64,000 nt of DNA, taken from NCBI RefSeq assembly GCF_963676685.1, contig NC_092352.1, positions 26,059,117 through 26,123,116 of the forward strand. The letters are read 5' to 3'. The position numbers were made by a program, and so were the translations under genes. This DNA is from Mytilus edulis. Its lineage: Eukaryota; Mollusca; Bivalvia; Mytilida; Mytilidae. This document shows, piece by piece, positions 21,170 to 35,000 of the stretch; position 1 is the stretch's first letter, and each line of letters begins with the position of its first letter. The notes beneath the pieces are model-generated. The model was not told where the DNA came from and ran no database searches. It saw only the letters and a list, made by a program, of their open reading frames with translations.

Positions 21170-22430
21170 CCATCGAAAGTGTGTATTGGTAAACTCTTGT
21201 AGTCAGTACTTTGGTACTAACATAATTTATAACAAACCTTTCTGAAATTGTCAACTTAAAAATTTTGAAATCATAAAGTCCCTCAGACAAAGTTGACCTT
21301 AGTTATCTTTGACTATTTGTATGTTCTTTTTAATCATATGTTTCGGTTTTTATTTTCATCTTTGGCTTATAAAGATTCGGCTTAGAGCGCTCATGATAAA
21401 ATCTGTCCAGAAAAGCGCGTCGAACGTATAAAATTAATAACGTGTTGTTTAATGTTTAAAAGCCCTGGATCGATATTTTTGTTGGCTTGCTATCAGTCCT
21501 CGATGATATCATCAAACCAGTAGCCGGTACTGACATGATTAATATCAAACCTTCTGTCTGATACAAATGTTTCAACTCCCTCAGGCAATGTTGACCTTAC
21601 CTGGATTCGGATATTTTTAAAGGTCCTTTTTGATCATATAAGAAACGATTCGGTTCCTATACGTCATTGGCTTTCAAATATTCGACTTTGAGTGTTCCTA
21701 ATGAAGGTGGTCCAGAAAAGTGCTCTGACACATGATATGTATATCGTGTTGTTTTTATTTCTGTTATATTTTAGTTTTAAGTTTTTAAGGTGTTGACAAT
21801 TTTGACTTTTTTTAGCATTTCATACGTCGAAGTCCTTGTTGATTAATTCGTTTAAGCTTGTTTGACAACTCGGACTGATCACCAGTGAGAAAATATCAAC
21901 GTATCTGCTATTGCTGTTAAAAAAATCAATATATTTGTCAGAATTTCTTCCCTATTTGAAGTTTCACACAATATCCATTATAATTAAAATGAAAAGATCG
22001 GCCATAAGAGATGATCAGTTTTTACAAATAGGAATTCCTATAAAGATAGATAATCTAAAATGTTTTGTTAAGAACCTTATTCTTGTCTATGCATGCCCAG
22101 GAACAATGATTTTATGACGAAAATATACAACGAACAGTTGGTGTAACAACATTTAAATTCAAGGCCTGAATGATCGAATACGATCAATTAGTTTTGGTTT
22201 TTTGTTTGCAAACTTTCAAACGTTTATACATAAAACTTTGGCTTCCGCAATTTTGGGCATAACGTACCTGGGGAGATTGTTCAAGAAACGTGTGATACGA
22301 AAAAATAACATCTGTAACTACCACTCGCCTTGCATGCTGCTGATGAAATATCAGTCCTGCGCGGGTACATGCCATATAGTAGCCAGGTTTGTTTTGTTTT
22401 TTGCATAATTTAAATAATACTATAGTATCA
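21170..22430. other. no recognisable gene
   Basis: It contains diverged 5'-side sequence of the Penelope-like copy ('agtactttggtactaacataatttata' near 21208 is part of a repeat also seen around 35070). Two similar blocks, at 21230-21310 and 21545-21610 ('acaaaccttctg...ccctcagacaa.gttgacctta'), are old tandem duplicates. No gene. Confidence 0.35.
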
Positions 22431-22440
22431 ATGAATGGAT

Positions 22441-22593
22441 GTTTTTATAATGGCCCTGTTATATGTCCAATGTCTGTAATACATGTAATGGTCGAGGAAA
22501 TCTTTAATGGCCCGAGGCAACGCCGAGGGCCATTACAGACATCCGAGGCCATTATTACTGACCGAGAATATATAACAGGGCCATTATAAAAAC
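22441..22593. mobile_element. hairpin MITE (ATAATGGCCCTGTTATAT arms)
   Basis: The left arm (gtttttataatggccctgtt, then atat) and the right arm (22568-22593) are inverted copies of about 25 bp. A second inner inverted pair (aatggcc / ggccatt) flanks the GC-rich centre near 22510-22535. Further out, 'attaaccaactta' at 22614-22626 is inverted at about 22868-22884, so a larger nested inverted-repeat structure spans to about 22890. Non-coding. Confidence 0.6.
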
Positions 22594-22899
22594 ACCTATT
22601 GCTTAATACATTTATTAACCAACTTATAGTCTATTCCAGAAATATTGATTTTACGAAAACCATTGCATTACCGTATTTTACAGAATAAAATTATAATGAC
22701 TTTTTTTTTTCGAGGCGATCCGTTTTGAAAATCTGCGGCCATGTTAAATTTATTAAATTTGATGTTTACACAGGTTTTTCTGTAATGGCCCTGTATTAAT
22801 GCCCAGTTTGTCTGTATTAAGCCCAGTTAGGGTTTTTAATAAACAGTCATTTTTGGCAATAATGTACTAAGTTGGTTAATACATTTTGTTTCTGAATGT

Positions 22900-25840
22900 T
22901 TTTGCAAATAATTAAGTGTAAATTTTCTTTGGGTTAACGTGCCTTTTTACAGATATGGTAACATACAATAGTTTCTATAAACAGAGAATATTTCAGTAAA
23001 AGCTATAAAAAGTATTCCATGGATGCAACTAATGCGGTTAAGTGTCGGGTATCAAACTAATAATTTTAATTGATAATTTGGAAATTGATAAAAATGAGGG
23101 AAGTTTTATTGGCAAAGTATATAAACTTTTACTATCAAAGTGTTAGAACATGTGCTTGTGCCATTGTACAGAAATTCTCATAATCAAATATTTTTTACAG
23201 AGTGAAACATCATTGAAAGTGTATTGCAGATTTGAGTCTTCCGAACAATTTTATAACAATAAATCTTTTGAACAATCTTTTTTGTCTCCATAGTCTCCTT
23301 TTTCTGTGATCATACATTGCATTTATGAGTGTTTGTTTTTGTATTAACAAAACAGAAAAATCTTATTTTAAGATTTTTTGGCAATAGTTTTATTCGTGAA
23401 AATATTCTATTTAAAACATACCGACAAAATTGAAACAATGAAAAACAAATCTCTCTGTTTCCCACTTGTTTTCGGTGTCATTGATTTCTAATAAATGTCT
23501 ATAAATATATATAGAAAGGGAACTGTGGAAAAAACCTATAGTAAAAATCAACAAGGTAAAAACCTGATATATGTTTCGTGTACTAAAACTAATGAGGAAT
23601 CTATTAGTCGTAACAACTGTGAAAAAGACAATCAAGACAGTGGTAAATAGATTACAAAATATATATATATCAACTTTTAAAAATATAATTTACTAATGTT
23701 ATCTATAATGCAATACTGTCCGTGACTTAATTATGGGTTTGGCACTATTATATTATATTTTATTATATGTGTTGCATTTTGTAACTTCGTTTGAAATGTA
23801 TAACTAGGAGCGTGAATTTGAAACTAAACCAAAAAAAACCCAGGTATTGTACACTTCCTGTTAAGAGCAGAGGGAAAACGGAAATAATGCTGGTAGATTG
23901 AAACATGAAATTTTAACATTCTAATGTATCACTTATATGACTTTTAAACACAAAGAGAATGTATTTTATATGTGTATCTTAGATATTCTTAAGTAAGCAT
24001 TAAAAATAATTTATCTGTTATCTTAGATTGGTGAAAAACAAATACAAAAACAGATAGAAAAACGGACTTTTGTTTCTACACTCAACATTGTTTCTTAATG
24101 TGATGAAGTCTGATTACATTTTAGAAAAAGAGACGTTTAATATACAGGATACAAAACAATATAATTATTTATAGTTTTTAACTTGTAAATTAATGTTTTC
24201 GTATACTATATATTTACTATCTACTAGGAGAATCCGGATTATAATCTTCTAAAACTGTATAAAATTCCATTACTTCTACAAATATCCATGTTTTATCTAT
24301 TGGGCTACAGAAACAGATATTCTAATAAGACAAGTTCTAAAACATGTGTGCACGCAAAATGTATTGTCCCACAAAAAATAATTAAAATCAAGTACAAAAT
24401 TGAAGTGAACATTAACGGGAAACACTTATACCATAGTAACAACTCATTGACTAACAATAAACGTATTAATTCATCAATCGTACACTCAATCGCTCATGTA
24501 ACATATGCTCGGCTCATTCAATCCCTCAAATGAACTATCTATATATAAAACATCGTTTCTAAATAAGTATCAAACTTTGAGTGAAAATTAGTGACGAGGA
24601 GTATTTTTCAAGCGTTTCAACCATAAATGTGATCAATAAAAAAACATCCTTTCTGATCACACATTTACAACAAATAAGTATTAAACTATCAGTGAAAGTA
24701 CGTGACAAGGAGTACTTTTCAGGTGTTTCAAATGTGATAAACTATTTTTAAAATAAAATAGTATTAATGTATAAAAGTGATAATCGGTTTTAACTATGTA
24801 GTATTTTCAGTCACACAACATCTAATTTTTTGGTTTGTTTCATATACATGCTCTATGTAACCAAACCATGACATTGTCAAATATAAAAATCACATATCGA
24901 AATAACGACTTCTAATTTTTCATTAATTAAATTAAACAAAATACCGTATAACGGCAATTCATTTATTCAATATGTTGAAGAGTGGTGAAGTTAAATTTGT
25001 TTACAAGTCTTTATACAATCCAGAATCAAACAAAAGTATTGGTTCATTTAAGAGATATTCATGGTATGCTGTAAATGTATACAAATAGCACTGAACATAT
25101 TATAGCACTTGCTCAGGATAAAAGGAAGTTTTTGATTATCTGTATTTTGAAGTTTTCTATATGTGGACTAGAACAGTACTACTAATGCAGCAACGATATA
25201 ATGCAATCACATTTCCTTAAAGATTCGGAACAATGCCCGATCAAAACACGACTAAGACATCCGAAAACAAAAGTTAAAATGAATACTCAAAGATATGAGC
25301 ATTGGAATACATAAAACTTCATTAAATTTAAAATGTAAAATAACTTGATTTATGGTAGGCATCCGGCACCCATCTTATAACTGTATGGATTAAGTCGAAG
25401 ATTTGTATATAAAATGTATGCATTAGATATCATATCATATTGAAAATACATATTTTAAAAGCACATAGAACTATTTAAATCATATAACTATCTATCGAAG
25501 AATTGATAGTAATGTAAGATTTAAATTGTAAATGATTGTTATTAAACTTTTCTGGTGGATAGATGCTTCGAGATATGTATTCGTTTTTATAAACAGTGCT
25601 TGTTTTTCTACAAGATGTAAACATATAGTACTGGAACATGATTCTAGTGGTCCTATGTTTGAAAAACAAAGTAATCAGCAATATAAAATGATAATTGAAT
25701 TTAATTTTTAGAAGTCTAAATCAGGGATTCATTTCATCTCTCATGTTTCATTCACTTGGATAAAATGTATGAGTTCGGAACCGAAATCAACAACTATAAT
25801 AACAATATCACATTGTACAACAATATAACATAGGTGAAAT
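22900..25840. other. intergenic, downstream of NCX; no recognisable gene
   Basis: AT-rich DNA with many in-frame stops on both strands. The only internal similarity noticed is a short duplication around 24560-24740 ('aaataagtat.aaact...agtgaaa...gtgac.aggagta.ttttca'). No domain, tRNA or repeat family was recognised. Confidence 0.4.
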
Positions 25841-25845
25841 AAAGT

Positions 25846-26085
25846 TTATATTCCAGAAATATATTCATAACTTTGTAATGATGACAAAAGAACATAAAAG
25901 AACCATAGGCAGATGAGAAATAGTCCACATGCCATCTTTGGACCTGTTGGACCACCAAGTTCCGCATTTCCAAAGATACCAGTAAAACGTCGCACAATTA
26001 AAAGCCCTAATGTTACTACAGCACAAATAGAATATATTATTACACTGAATACCAAACTACCAGCTTGTACTTCAAAGTTTTTGCC
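25846..26085 (-). CDS. NCX copy 1, coding exon 10 (last)
   Basis: Acceptor AG at 26086-26087; phase 0; 79 residues (728-806) ending YEYISGI then TAA. It encodes the last two membrane helices (SLVFSVIIYSICAVVTLGLL and ACGLFLICLWFFYVLLSSL) separated by a short loop with ELGGP, a motif also present near the end of vertebrate NCX. Confidence 0.9.
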   Translation of the reverse strand, partial: GKNFEVQAGSLVFSVIIYSICAVVTLGLLIVRRFTGIFGNAELGGPTGPKMACGLFLICLWFFYVLLSSLQSYEYISGI

Positions 26086-29000
26086 CTGAAAATAAAGAGA
26101 TATCTTAATATGAAACATGTCGAGAGAATGTTATATTGATAAACATTTGTTGCTTCAAGTAAAACCTACTATTATAGGAACATTTTCATTTCATAGTCAA
26201 AGTTCAACCAATTAAGAGATAAAATCACTTGATATACACAAAGAACATAGAACTATCTACAGATAGATAGATATATGGGTGCATCCAAAATATTGCGATT
26301 GTTTTACTGTAAAACAAGGCTAAATTAAAAACTATGCAATTTTAAACTTATTACATTTTTCATTCACTTATTTTAAATTCAAAAATTATCACTTAGACAA
26401 ATATGACAATAAAGTAATACCTGTGCCGCCCAATAAATTGCAGCAATCGTCCAAGAAACACCAAGACCCATGAAAACATTGACTGCATTACTGCCAGTCA
26501 CATTTCCTACTGCATTGTCAGCTGATCGTTCTAATGTTGCAGCTGCTCTACTGGCAAATAAATCAGGTAAACTGGTTCCCAAAGCAACGAACGTGATTGC
26601 TGTGACTTCCGGTTTCAAACCAATTAGGCAACCAAATATGTTAGCTAAATCTCCTATTATTGCAGTTAATATTCCAACTGCTATTAAAGCGCAAATAAAG
26701 CATAACCATCCTCCTAGGATACTTGCTGGTGGAACTAAAGAGAAGATAACCTGAAAAATAGTACGAGCATCTTAGTTTGTTTTTGTTGCACTTCGGTGTT
26801 CCTGTTGTTTCTTTGTTTTCCTGTTATAGTTGATGTGTTCCCTGGGTTTTGGTTTGTAACCAGGATTTGCTAGTAAACATATGGCTTATACAAAAATCGT
26901 TATGTTTGGTTAGAATAAATACAAAATACCACGGCAGTAATTCCAAAATTGAGATGATGAAACCAGAGCAGCGCTTCTTTTATAATTTCATCTCCCTTAT
27001 CGAGTATCTTTAAAATTGCTAAGATATGTGCTTTTGCATTTTGACTACAAAATCTATAAATTGGAAATTGGGAGAGAAAAACATATATTAAAGGGGCATA
27101 ACGTAGTCAATCTAAAGTCAGAGAACGCGAACCAATTTCGGGACGTACGGTGACGGCGGGGGCATAAAAACTTTATTTTCTAATTTGTGTCCTGGTTTTT
27201 ATCGAAATTATGTTTTAATGTTTTAAAATCATTTAATATAAGTCATATATATAGTTCATATTTGTAAATCACAATTCAGAAATGTCAGTAAATCAAATTT
27301 TGAGGATGTAGTTATAATTTTATAAGTAACATAAAATGATCTACCTTCCAACCAAATGTAAAGAAATGCAAGATATAATCTATAAATGTTGCATTTTCAA
27401 CGTCTCCACCATTGACATTCATTGCATCCTGGAATTGTTTGCCCCATGACGTATATGACATTCTGAGTGAGTCCAAGTTAGCATTTGTTAGATCAGTTAC
27501 CCTTGCAACGAACCCTTTAAATTCTGTAATGAATTATTTAAAACAAAAATCAAATTAAATACAATTTCATAAACCATCAATTTATCAGAAATAATACCCT
27601 AAATATCTTAACCTATCTGGATAATGAAAGTTAATAATATCAATCATGATCGATGCAAAAATTAGCGCATCTGTTTGGAATACTGGTAATGATATGGTAA
27701 GGTAGAGTATATTACTGATTCAGTGTACAGTATGTTGTTCTCGATTTAAGCTTAAGAGAAAAAAATATATATGATTTATATCAAAGGTTAACTTTTCGAT
27801 ATTAGATATGTATCGTGATGACTAGGGCTGCATTCATGCTGGCATGCATTGGTTATTGCACTGATTTTATCAAGATGGATTTAAATTTGCTGCATTTGTT
27901 TGCACCTGTTCTAAGTAAGGAGTCTGATGTTCAGTGGTTGTCGTTTGTTGATGTAGTTCATAAACGTTTGTCGTTTCTCGTTTTTTATATAGATTATACC
28001 TTTGGTTTTAACCGCTTGAATGGTTTTACACTAGTCATTTTTGGTGCCCTTTATAGCTTGCTGTACGGTGTGAGCCAAGGCTCCATGTTAAAGACCGTAC
28101 TTTGACCTATAATGGCTTACTTTTACAAATTATGACTTGGATTGAGAGTTGTCTCGTTGTACTCATACCACATCTTCTCATATCTATACAGAAACTGTTA
28201 TTATATCTTTTTCAATGATTTACCAAAATGACCAGATGGAGAAATCGATTTTTTTTTCGAACAAAACATCTTTCTGGATACTCACCATCATCATTCACAA
28301 TAGTAACAACACATCTCGTTTTTCGTTTGTCCATTTCACAATTGCCTTCTACTCCAGTCAATCTAACTTCAAAATTTTCATCCTTTTCAAATTCCTAAAA
28401 ACAAAAATATTTATGGAATATTTAGTTCTGTTGTCGTTTTTTTTAATTTAATTTCATTTTGTTTCATGGCATATTAAAGTTTACCTTTTTTTCTCTTACA
28501 TGACATCTTTAAATCCTACATTTACCATGAAAATTATTTTTTTAATTTAAATCTTTGACGTACCATATCATCATGGATACAGATCTCAATCATTTTGGAA
28601 ACTTCTCCCTTTTCAAACACAATTTCCTGTTTTGGATCAATGCTGTAATCACGACCCTTGACGGCTACTAAATCTTTGGTTTCATACTTCACGGTGACCT
28701 TGCCCTTGCAACCTCCTTCTCGTTCTACTGGGACTAAAGCTGTACCAACACTCTCTTTGAATACAAAGGCTGGCTTCGGGAATCTTATAGTGTCCCTAAC
28801 TGTAAAAATAATATAGTTACATCGTTACAAATGATCATGCATTAGTTTCAACATGAATATAATAGCTAGCCAAAACATATATAAGTGGAAAAGGGGAACA
28901 CTAATATTAAGTTTTCTGTTTGTTATGTTGATCATAACTTAAAAATTTTCATTCAATAAAACAATTGTCAATTCCTGAGACAAAATGATGAATAAAAACC

Positions 29001-32000
29001 CGCGTCAGACCAGAATTTTTCTTAATTTACGATAGCTTATAAAGAATGCGTGGTAACCTAACAAACACATAAACTTAAATTATAATCACGACTTATAAAT
29101 TCAAATTGTTTAGTTGTAATTATTCATAGTTTGTTTTCTCCGTGCTAATTAAATGTCATTAACCAAGATAACATTCTAACTAAAAAAGCAGGTCAACTAT
29201 TTCTCCTTTATCACAACTATATTTTTAATTGAAATTTCGTTTGAATGATAGCACACTTTTTAACACATATGTGTGTGGTATGCAGAAGGTCTTAATGAAG
29301 GATAATCACGCTTTATTCCGTATCATGAAAATTATAAAAATGACTTTTATACTTACTGTCATCATTCAATACTATTATCTGAGTTATGGCCCTTCTTCCA
29401 ATAACTCCTGGTTCAGATGGATCTATTGAAATCTTGGCAAAAAAAACTTCATCTTCTTCCCAAATATCATCATCCACTATATCGATCTCAATATAATTCA
29501 TTGTTTCTCCTGGTTCGAAAACCAAAGACTGTTTGAACTCAATGTAATCTTCTGTGGCAACGGCTGTTCCATCGAAAGTTTCAACCCTTGAAAAAAAAAT
29601 TGTTTATTTGCAATAGTCAATTTTTGCTACGGACTATAAACAAGATGTAATACTTATTTGTGTCTTTTGTTAATCTATAAGATTTGATGAGGACGATTAT
29701 TTTTATTCATCTACATGCGTATGTGCCTGCAGCAAATCAGGGACATTAAGAGTTGTTATCTCTTTCGATATCTTAAAGATTTTGTTATGAAGTGAATTTG
29801 AGGTTGACGGCAAATCTTTGATTGTATGTGATGACTTTATTTGCAAATTGTTTAGACTCCAAGCTTACATAAATATACAAATGAATACTGCAGTGGAACT
29901 AATGGTATTCCCAATACGTTTCTCAGTTCTTTGTTCCTTATGGTAACTGTCTCATTGATACAGAACATGCAGAAATTGGTAAATGCACAAAGGAGGAAAA
30001 GCGGGTGGGATTGAGGCTATGAGATAGACATACCCGTGGACATCTGAAACACTAATATTCCATATCAACCAAATGATGTTGGGGTCTATAAAATTTGACA
30101 TGTGAAATATTAAAAACAAAAGCAAACAAATGAGGGGAAAATAAAGACTTGAAAAACTGGCATAGCTTCTTAACTCTGTTTACACTTCTTTCATAGCAAG
30201 AATGAAAACTAAATATATTCTAAATACTATGTCATAAGAACAGTACCTGTATCTAACTCTTCTGTTAATATTGCCATGTCGAGCAATACCAATCTTTACA
30301 CGTTTGTCACATTCCAGGATAGAGGTTGAAGGAGCAGTAAATTCTATGATAGCCTTTTCTCCACCTTGACTTAGTTCTGTCAAAGAGACTTGGGAACCCA
30401 TCTCATCACAAGCTACCAAGGTTCTTAGAAGCTGAGAAGTATATTTATAGACATTTATATTGTGCTATGAGTGAGATTTTTTAATATATATATTTTCTGC
30501 TGTAGGTTTGTTGTTGTTGTTAATAGTATTTTTATCATAGCGCAAAGTACGAACAGACAAACACGAACCAAACCATAAGTCTGTCCAGTTGATGTCTACC
30601 GTTGCTCTAAGACACTGCTGTTTTTAAGCAATTGGCGTTAACCACGAGTCATTGGTTTAATTTTCGAATTGTTTCAGGTTTTGTTATCGTGAAGCCTTCA
30701 ATAGATTATGGATTGTAGTTGTTTACATCCTTTTCTTTTGGTTTCAGTCGATATATGTCTTATTGACAATCACACCACAATTCTTTATTGTAATACAAGT
30801 CGAAATGTTTCAATATGATTGATAAGGAAAGACTTAAATGTTGGCATGGTTTCTTTGCTAATTCATGCATTGTTTATCAATTTTTTAGAAATGAAAAACA
30901 TATGATAACTGTGTGTGGTTATCATCTTAGCATATCATGCTAAGATGCATCATAGCAATGAATATACATACCTCTTTTGTTCTATCGTTCATTTGAGGAG
31001 TAAGTTTGGCACCCCCGGTAAGAGATCTAATGGCATTGATTCGGTACCATCCCCTGCTGTGTTCTTTGTTTTCTTCCATCAGTTTTGCCGTGAGCAAAGC
31101 GATATCTTTGTCTTTCACATCGCTCTTGTTGTGCAATCTCTAAAAAATGTCAAGACAAAATGATTGAATAAATCATTTGGATTACTACCTATTTCAACAA
31201 TGACACTGATAACAAAGAGACATAGAAGAACTGGGGAAATGTCTCCCTTTGAAAGAACTGGAACAATATCTCACATATTGATGACACTGTTTAGTATTAT
31301 TAACTTGTTATTGTCAAAGGCCATGCGTATAACCGTAGATATTAATCATGTATATATGTTCCAGACCATACGAGTATTTGGACCGTACGCGTACGGTCCG
31401 GACCGTATACGTATACTCATACGGTCCGACCATACGCGTACGGTCGGACCGTATGAGTATACGCGTACGGTCCAGCTGAACATACATGTTTTGGGATCAT
31501 ATGGGTTAAATGTTAACAAACATTCGTCAAAATCTTTATTTTTAGGTATACAAATTGTTATTATTACAATAAGATGGATAAAGTGAATAAGCGAACAATT
31601 AAAATCAAATATTAAATTTTGTTTAATTTTATATTCGTGAATCATATTTTGTTACTCTGGCCCAAGATGACACTTGCTTCCACAAGGAACGTCATATATT
31701 TTTAAAATTAACATGTTTTGTTCATGCATGTTCCTTTGCATATGCATTTTTTGTAAAGTTCCTAAATATTCTTAAACAATTGTCCTCCCACATTATGTTT
31801 ACTTCCTATAACTTCAATTTCAATGAGCATAATGAATTTCTGACATGCTAAGTACAGGAGATTAACAGATTAAATAAGCCCGATCTTTTACAAATAGTTA
31901 AAATATTACGTTTTTATTTCAATAACTATTCAACTTTTTATGTTAATTTGATATGTTGATCTGTTATATACATTTGTATCTAGTAAACTTGACCAAATTC

Positions 32001-35000
32001 CTAATATTAGTCAGACTGTACGCGTACGGTCCGACCGTATGCGTATATTGAAAAAGTACGCATACGGTCCAGACCGTACGCGTACGGTCCAAATACTCAT
32101 ACGGTCTGGAACATATATATGTTGCTGTCTCATTCGAGTATACACTTCATCACCTTTAAGTCATACATAACTTTATATTTGCTGGTGAATTTAATCCATT
32201 ATTTTACAGCGGCATTCAAAATTTAAATTGTCCATACTTAATTCCGATCGATCCCCTATTGCAGAACCTACCTATTGTAATATTTTGGAGATATTTTTTT
32301 ATGTTTGAAATAAACATATATGAAATGTTTGCCACTAACATGAAGAAAACAACAACCAAAAACCCAGACTGCATACCATATAAGACCCATTTTAAAAGCT
32401 CTATTAGCCTCTTTTATACCGATTTTTTAAGACTGTAGGTGTTGCAAACTTTGGAATTGCCTAGTTTGAATTTTTATTATCTCTACAGTTGAATGAACTG
32501 ACCGATACAAGATCGAGGGATTTGAAGAGACTAACAGACATGCAACACGATTTTTTCAGATCTTGGCAAGCCAAACAGCGAAATAGAAATATTCATGTTA
32601 AATGCAGTTCTGTGAGGTACTACTTTTTCTTAAACCCAACTTTACATGTATTGATGCCCGAATGAACATCTTTACAAACAAGTGTTTCTTCGGAGGAGGA
32701 GCGTTATACCTTTTGGCACCATAGAGAACTTTTAGTACGGTTGATTTCAACATTAGAACTTTGAAGATTAAAAGTGGTAAATTCCGTGATAAAGATTCAC
32801 GGACAACTGGAATTGGACATTAAAGTACATTTCGTTACCTATTCTGACATCGGACTCGGACTTCCTTTTTAAAACGGAGTTTTACTGTACGTATTTCTGT
32901 ATGTCCTTCTACATTGACTCGAGGTATAGGGGAGGGTTGTCTCAGAGCTCTCGCAAAACATGGTTTACCCCCGCCACAATTTTGCCAAGTCAGCAGCCTC
33001 TAGCCTTTGTTAGTTTTGTATGATTCTTATTTTTAGTTTATTTATGTTTTGGAGTATAGTATTTTTTTGTTAAGGGGCCAGCTGAAAGCACGCCTCCTGG
33101 TTCGGGATTTTCCCGCTGTGTTGGAAACCCATTGTTAGTTTTCAACTGTTTTCTGCTCTTTGATCGGTTTGTTGTTTCTTCGAGATATTCCCTTATTTCC
33201 ATTCTCTATTTTATTGGAATTCAAAGTTTATCATTCTGTCACTCGCTCAACAGAAGAACGTTCAAACCGACAGTTCACAAGAACATGTAACAAAGCAAAG
33301 CAATTCACGACAGTTGTCGCAAATCCATGACTCTCTTGGAGTTCTTGGACAAAGGACTGTTAGACCCAGAATTAATGAAATAGACAATTATTGCTGGAAT
33401 CACTTGTTACCACTGACGCAACAGGTTCAAAATTAGAGTGATATAAGAGAGGACATTCGCAATGTAACTACAAAGTGCAAACCCAATTTTCACGTTATTA
33501 TTTCCGAGGACAATACCAGAACACCTTTTAAATAATATCGTGACATAAATATATACGTACTCTAAGCACTTCCTGTATAATTTGTCTGTCAGCTTTCTGT
33601 TTCTCCAATAAATTCTGTTCTTCTCCTAAAAATGATTGAAAGGAACAGTGTTAGTTCAAGTTCAAAAAGTCAAATATTTGCATATTACATTTGATGTATC
33701 ACCACATGCAGCACAAATCTCTTTTAAACAGCACCAAACTTTTGATATTTTTGTTATTTTGTTTTCAATATCAACACATAAAAATGAGAAACATTCAGTT
33801 GGATTATGATGATGAGATTTATTGTAACATTTAAGATTTAATTTCCAATTAAAATAATATTAATATAAAACCTCAATTTTATGAGAAGATGGCAAGTATG
33901 ATTAAATCAAATATTTCAACACGGTTTCATACTTAAAATCTTCTTATTATAATTTGTTGAACTTAATGGTCAATTCTGAATGTAATCAAAACTGCACTTC
34001 GTAAATGTTTTTTTTTAAAAGGTCTGAGGTATTTTAAAGGGGGAGGAATAATAACAGAAACGATTCTGGTAGCCATTGTTGGGACTCCAATATGCACCTC
34101 TGCGAAATATTGTCTTGTGTTGATATCAGTAGTGCATGACAGTTAACTAAAACTGCTGTTCAAATTTGTTATTTCGGCATCGTATGAAACTACTTGAAGG
34201 GTTTTGAGAGTTGTTTTGCACTTCTTATTTCATTAAAACACTCAACAATGCTGACGTATAATTTTAAATCGAACTTTAAAATGTTGTTTGTCTAGCTGCA
34301 TAACGTGCATATTTTATTTTTAAGGTAGCCCAATATACAATAAATATGTATCTATTCTAAAATGCAATTGTCTGATGTGTGTTAAAGTTATGAAACCTTT
34401 TCATCGAACTTAATTAATTAACAGGAGTAAAGAGTTATTCTTAACTTTAAAAAAATACTTCACTTTAACTCAAAGGAATAAAAATTGAAAATATAATATT
34501 TTTCAATAGCTAACATTGTTTAGATATAAAGAGGGTCCTCCAAGGGATAAAAATACCACTATGTTCTTGTGCTGAAATTGGCATTGATCATTTAACTTTT
34601 GGCTAATATGGATTTAAAACCTGGCGCTAAAATGGGTTATATTTGGCGCTAAAACGTCCGACTTTTTTCGCTAAAATGTCCTGTAAACCTCGTGACAACC
34701 TTCACTAGGAGGGGAACTATTTAAATGTTTAAATTGACGAACTGATTGAACCATGAATTCCGAAGTGGGTATTTTGCAATTCGATAATTGTATTACTATT
34801 GAAATTAAAGGTAACATGAATTCATAATTCTAAAAGTCGGACCATACAACAGATTACACTAACATGTTTTTAAAGCTGTGACGTCATTAGTAATGTGTTA
34901 TATATGTTTTCGTCATGGTGAGATTAACTTCTTTACAACGGGCTATATAAAGATCGACCTATATATATATATTACAAAGAACAATACTGGTTTAATAATA

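Noticed and set aside
26470-26754. 94-residue plus-strand frame opposite NCX exon 9 (and its twin at 54998-55273)
   Set aside because: It is the complement of the conserved membrane-helix exon; its conservation follows from the minus-strand coding.
27815-28105. 96-residue plus-strand open frame inside the NCX gene
   Set aside because: It is a dispersed repeat copy found in at least five other places.
31164-31645. Open frames over 31.16-31.65 kb on both strands
   Set aside because: They translate the palindromic ends of the MITE; the two strands give mirror-image frames because of self-complementarity.
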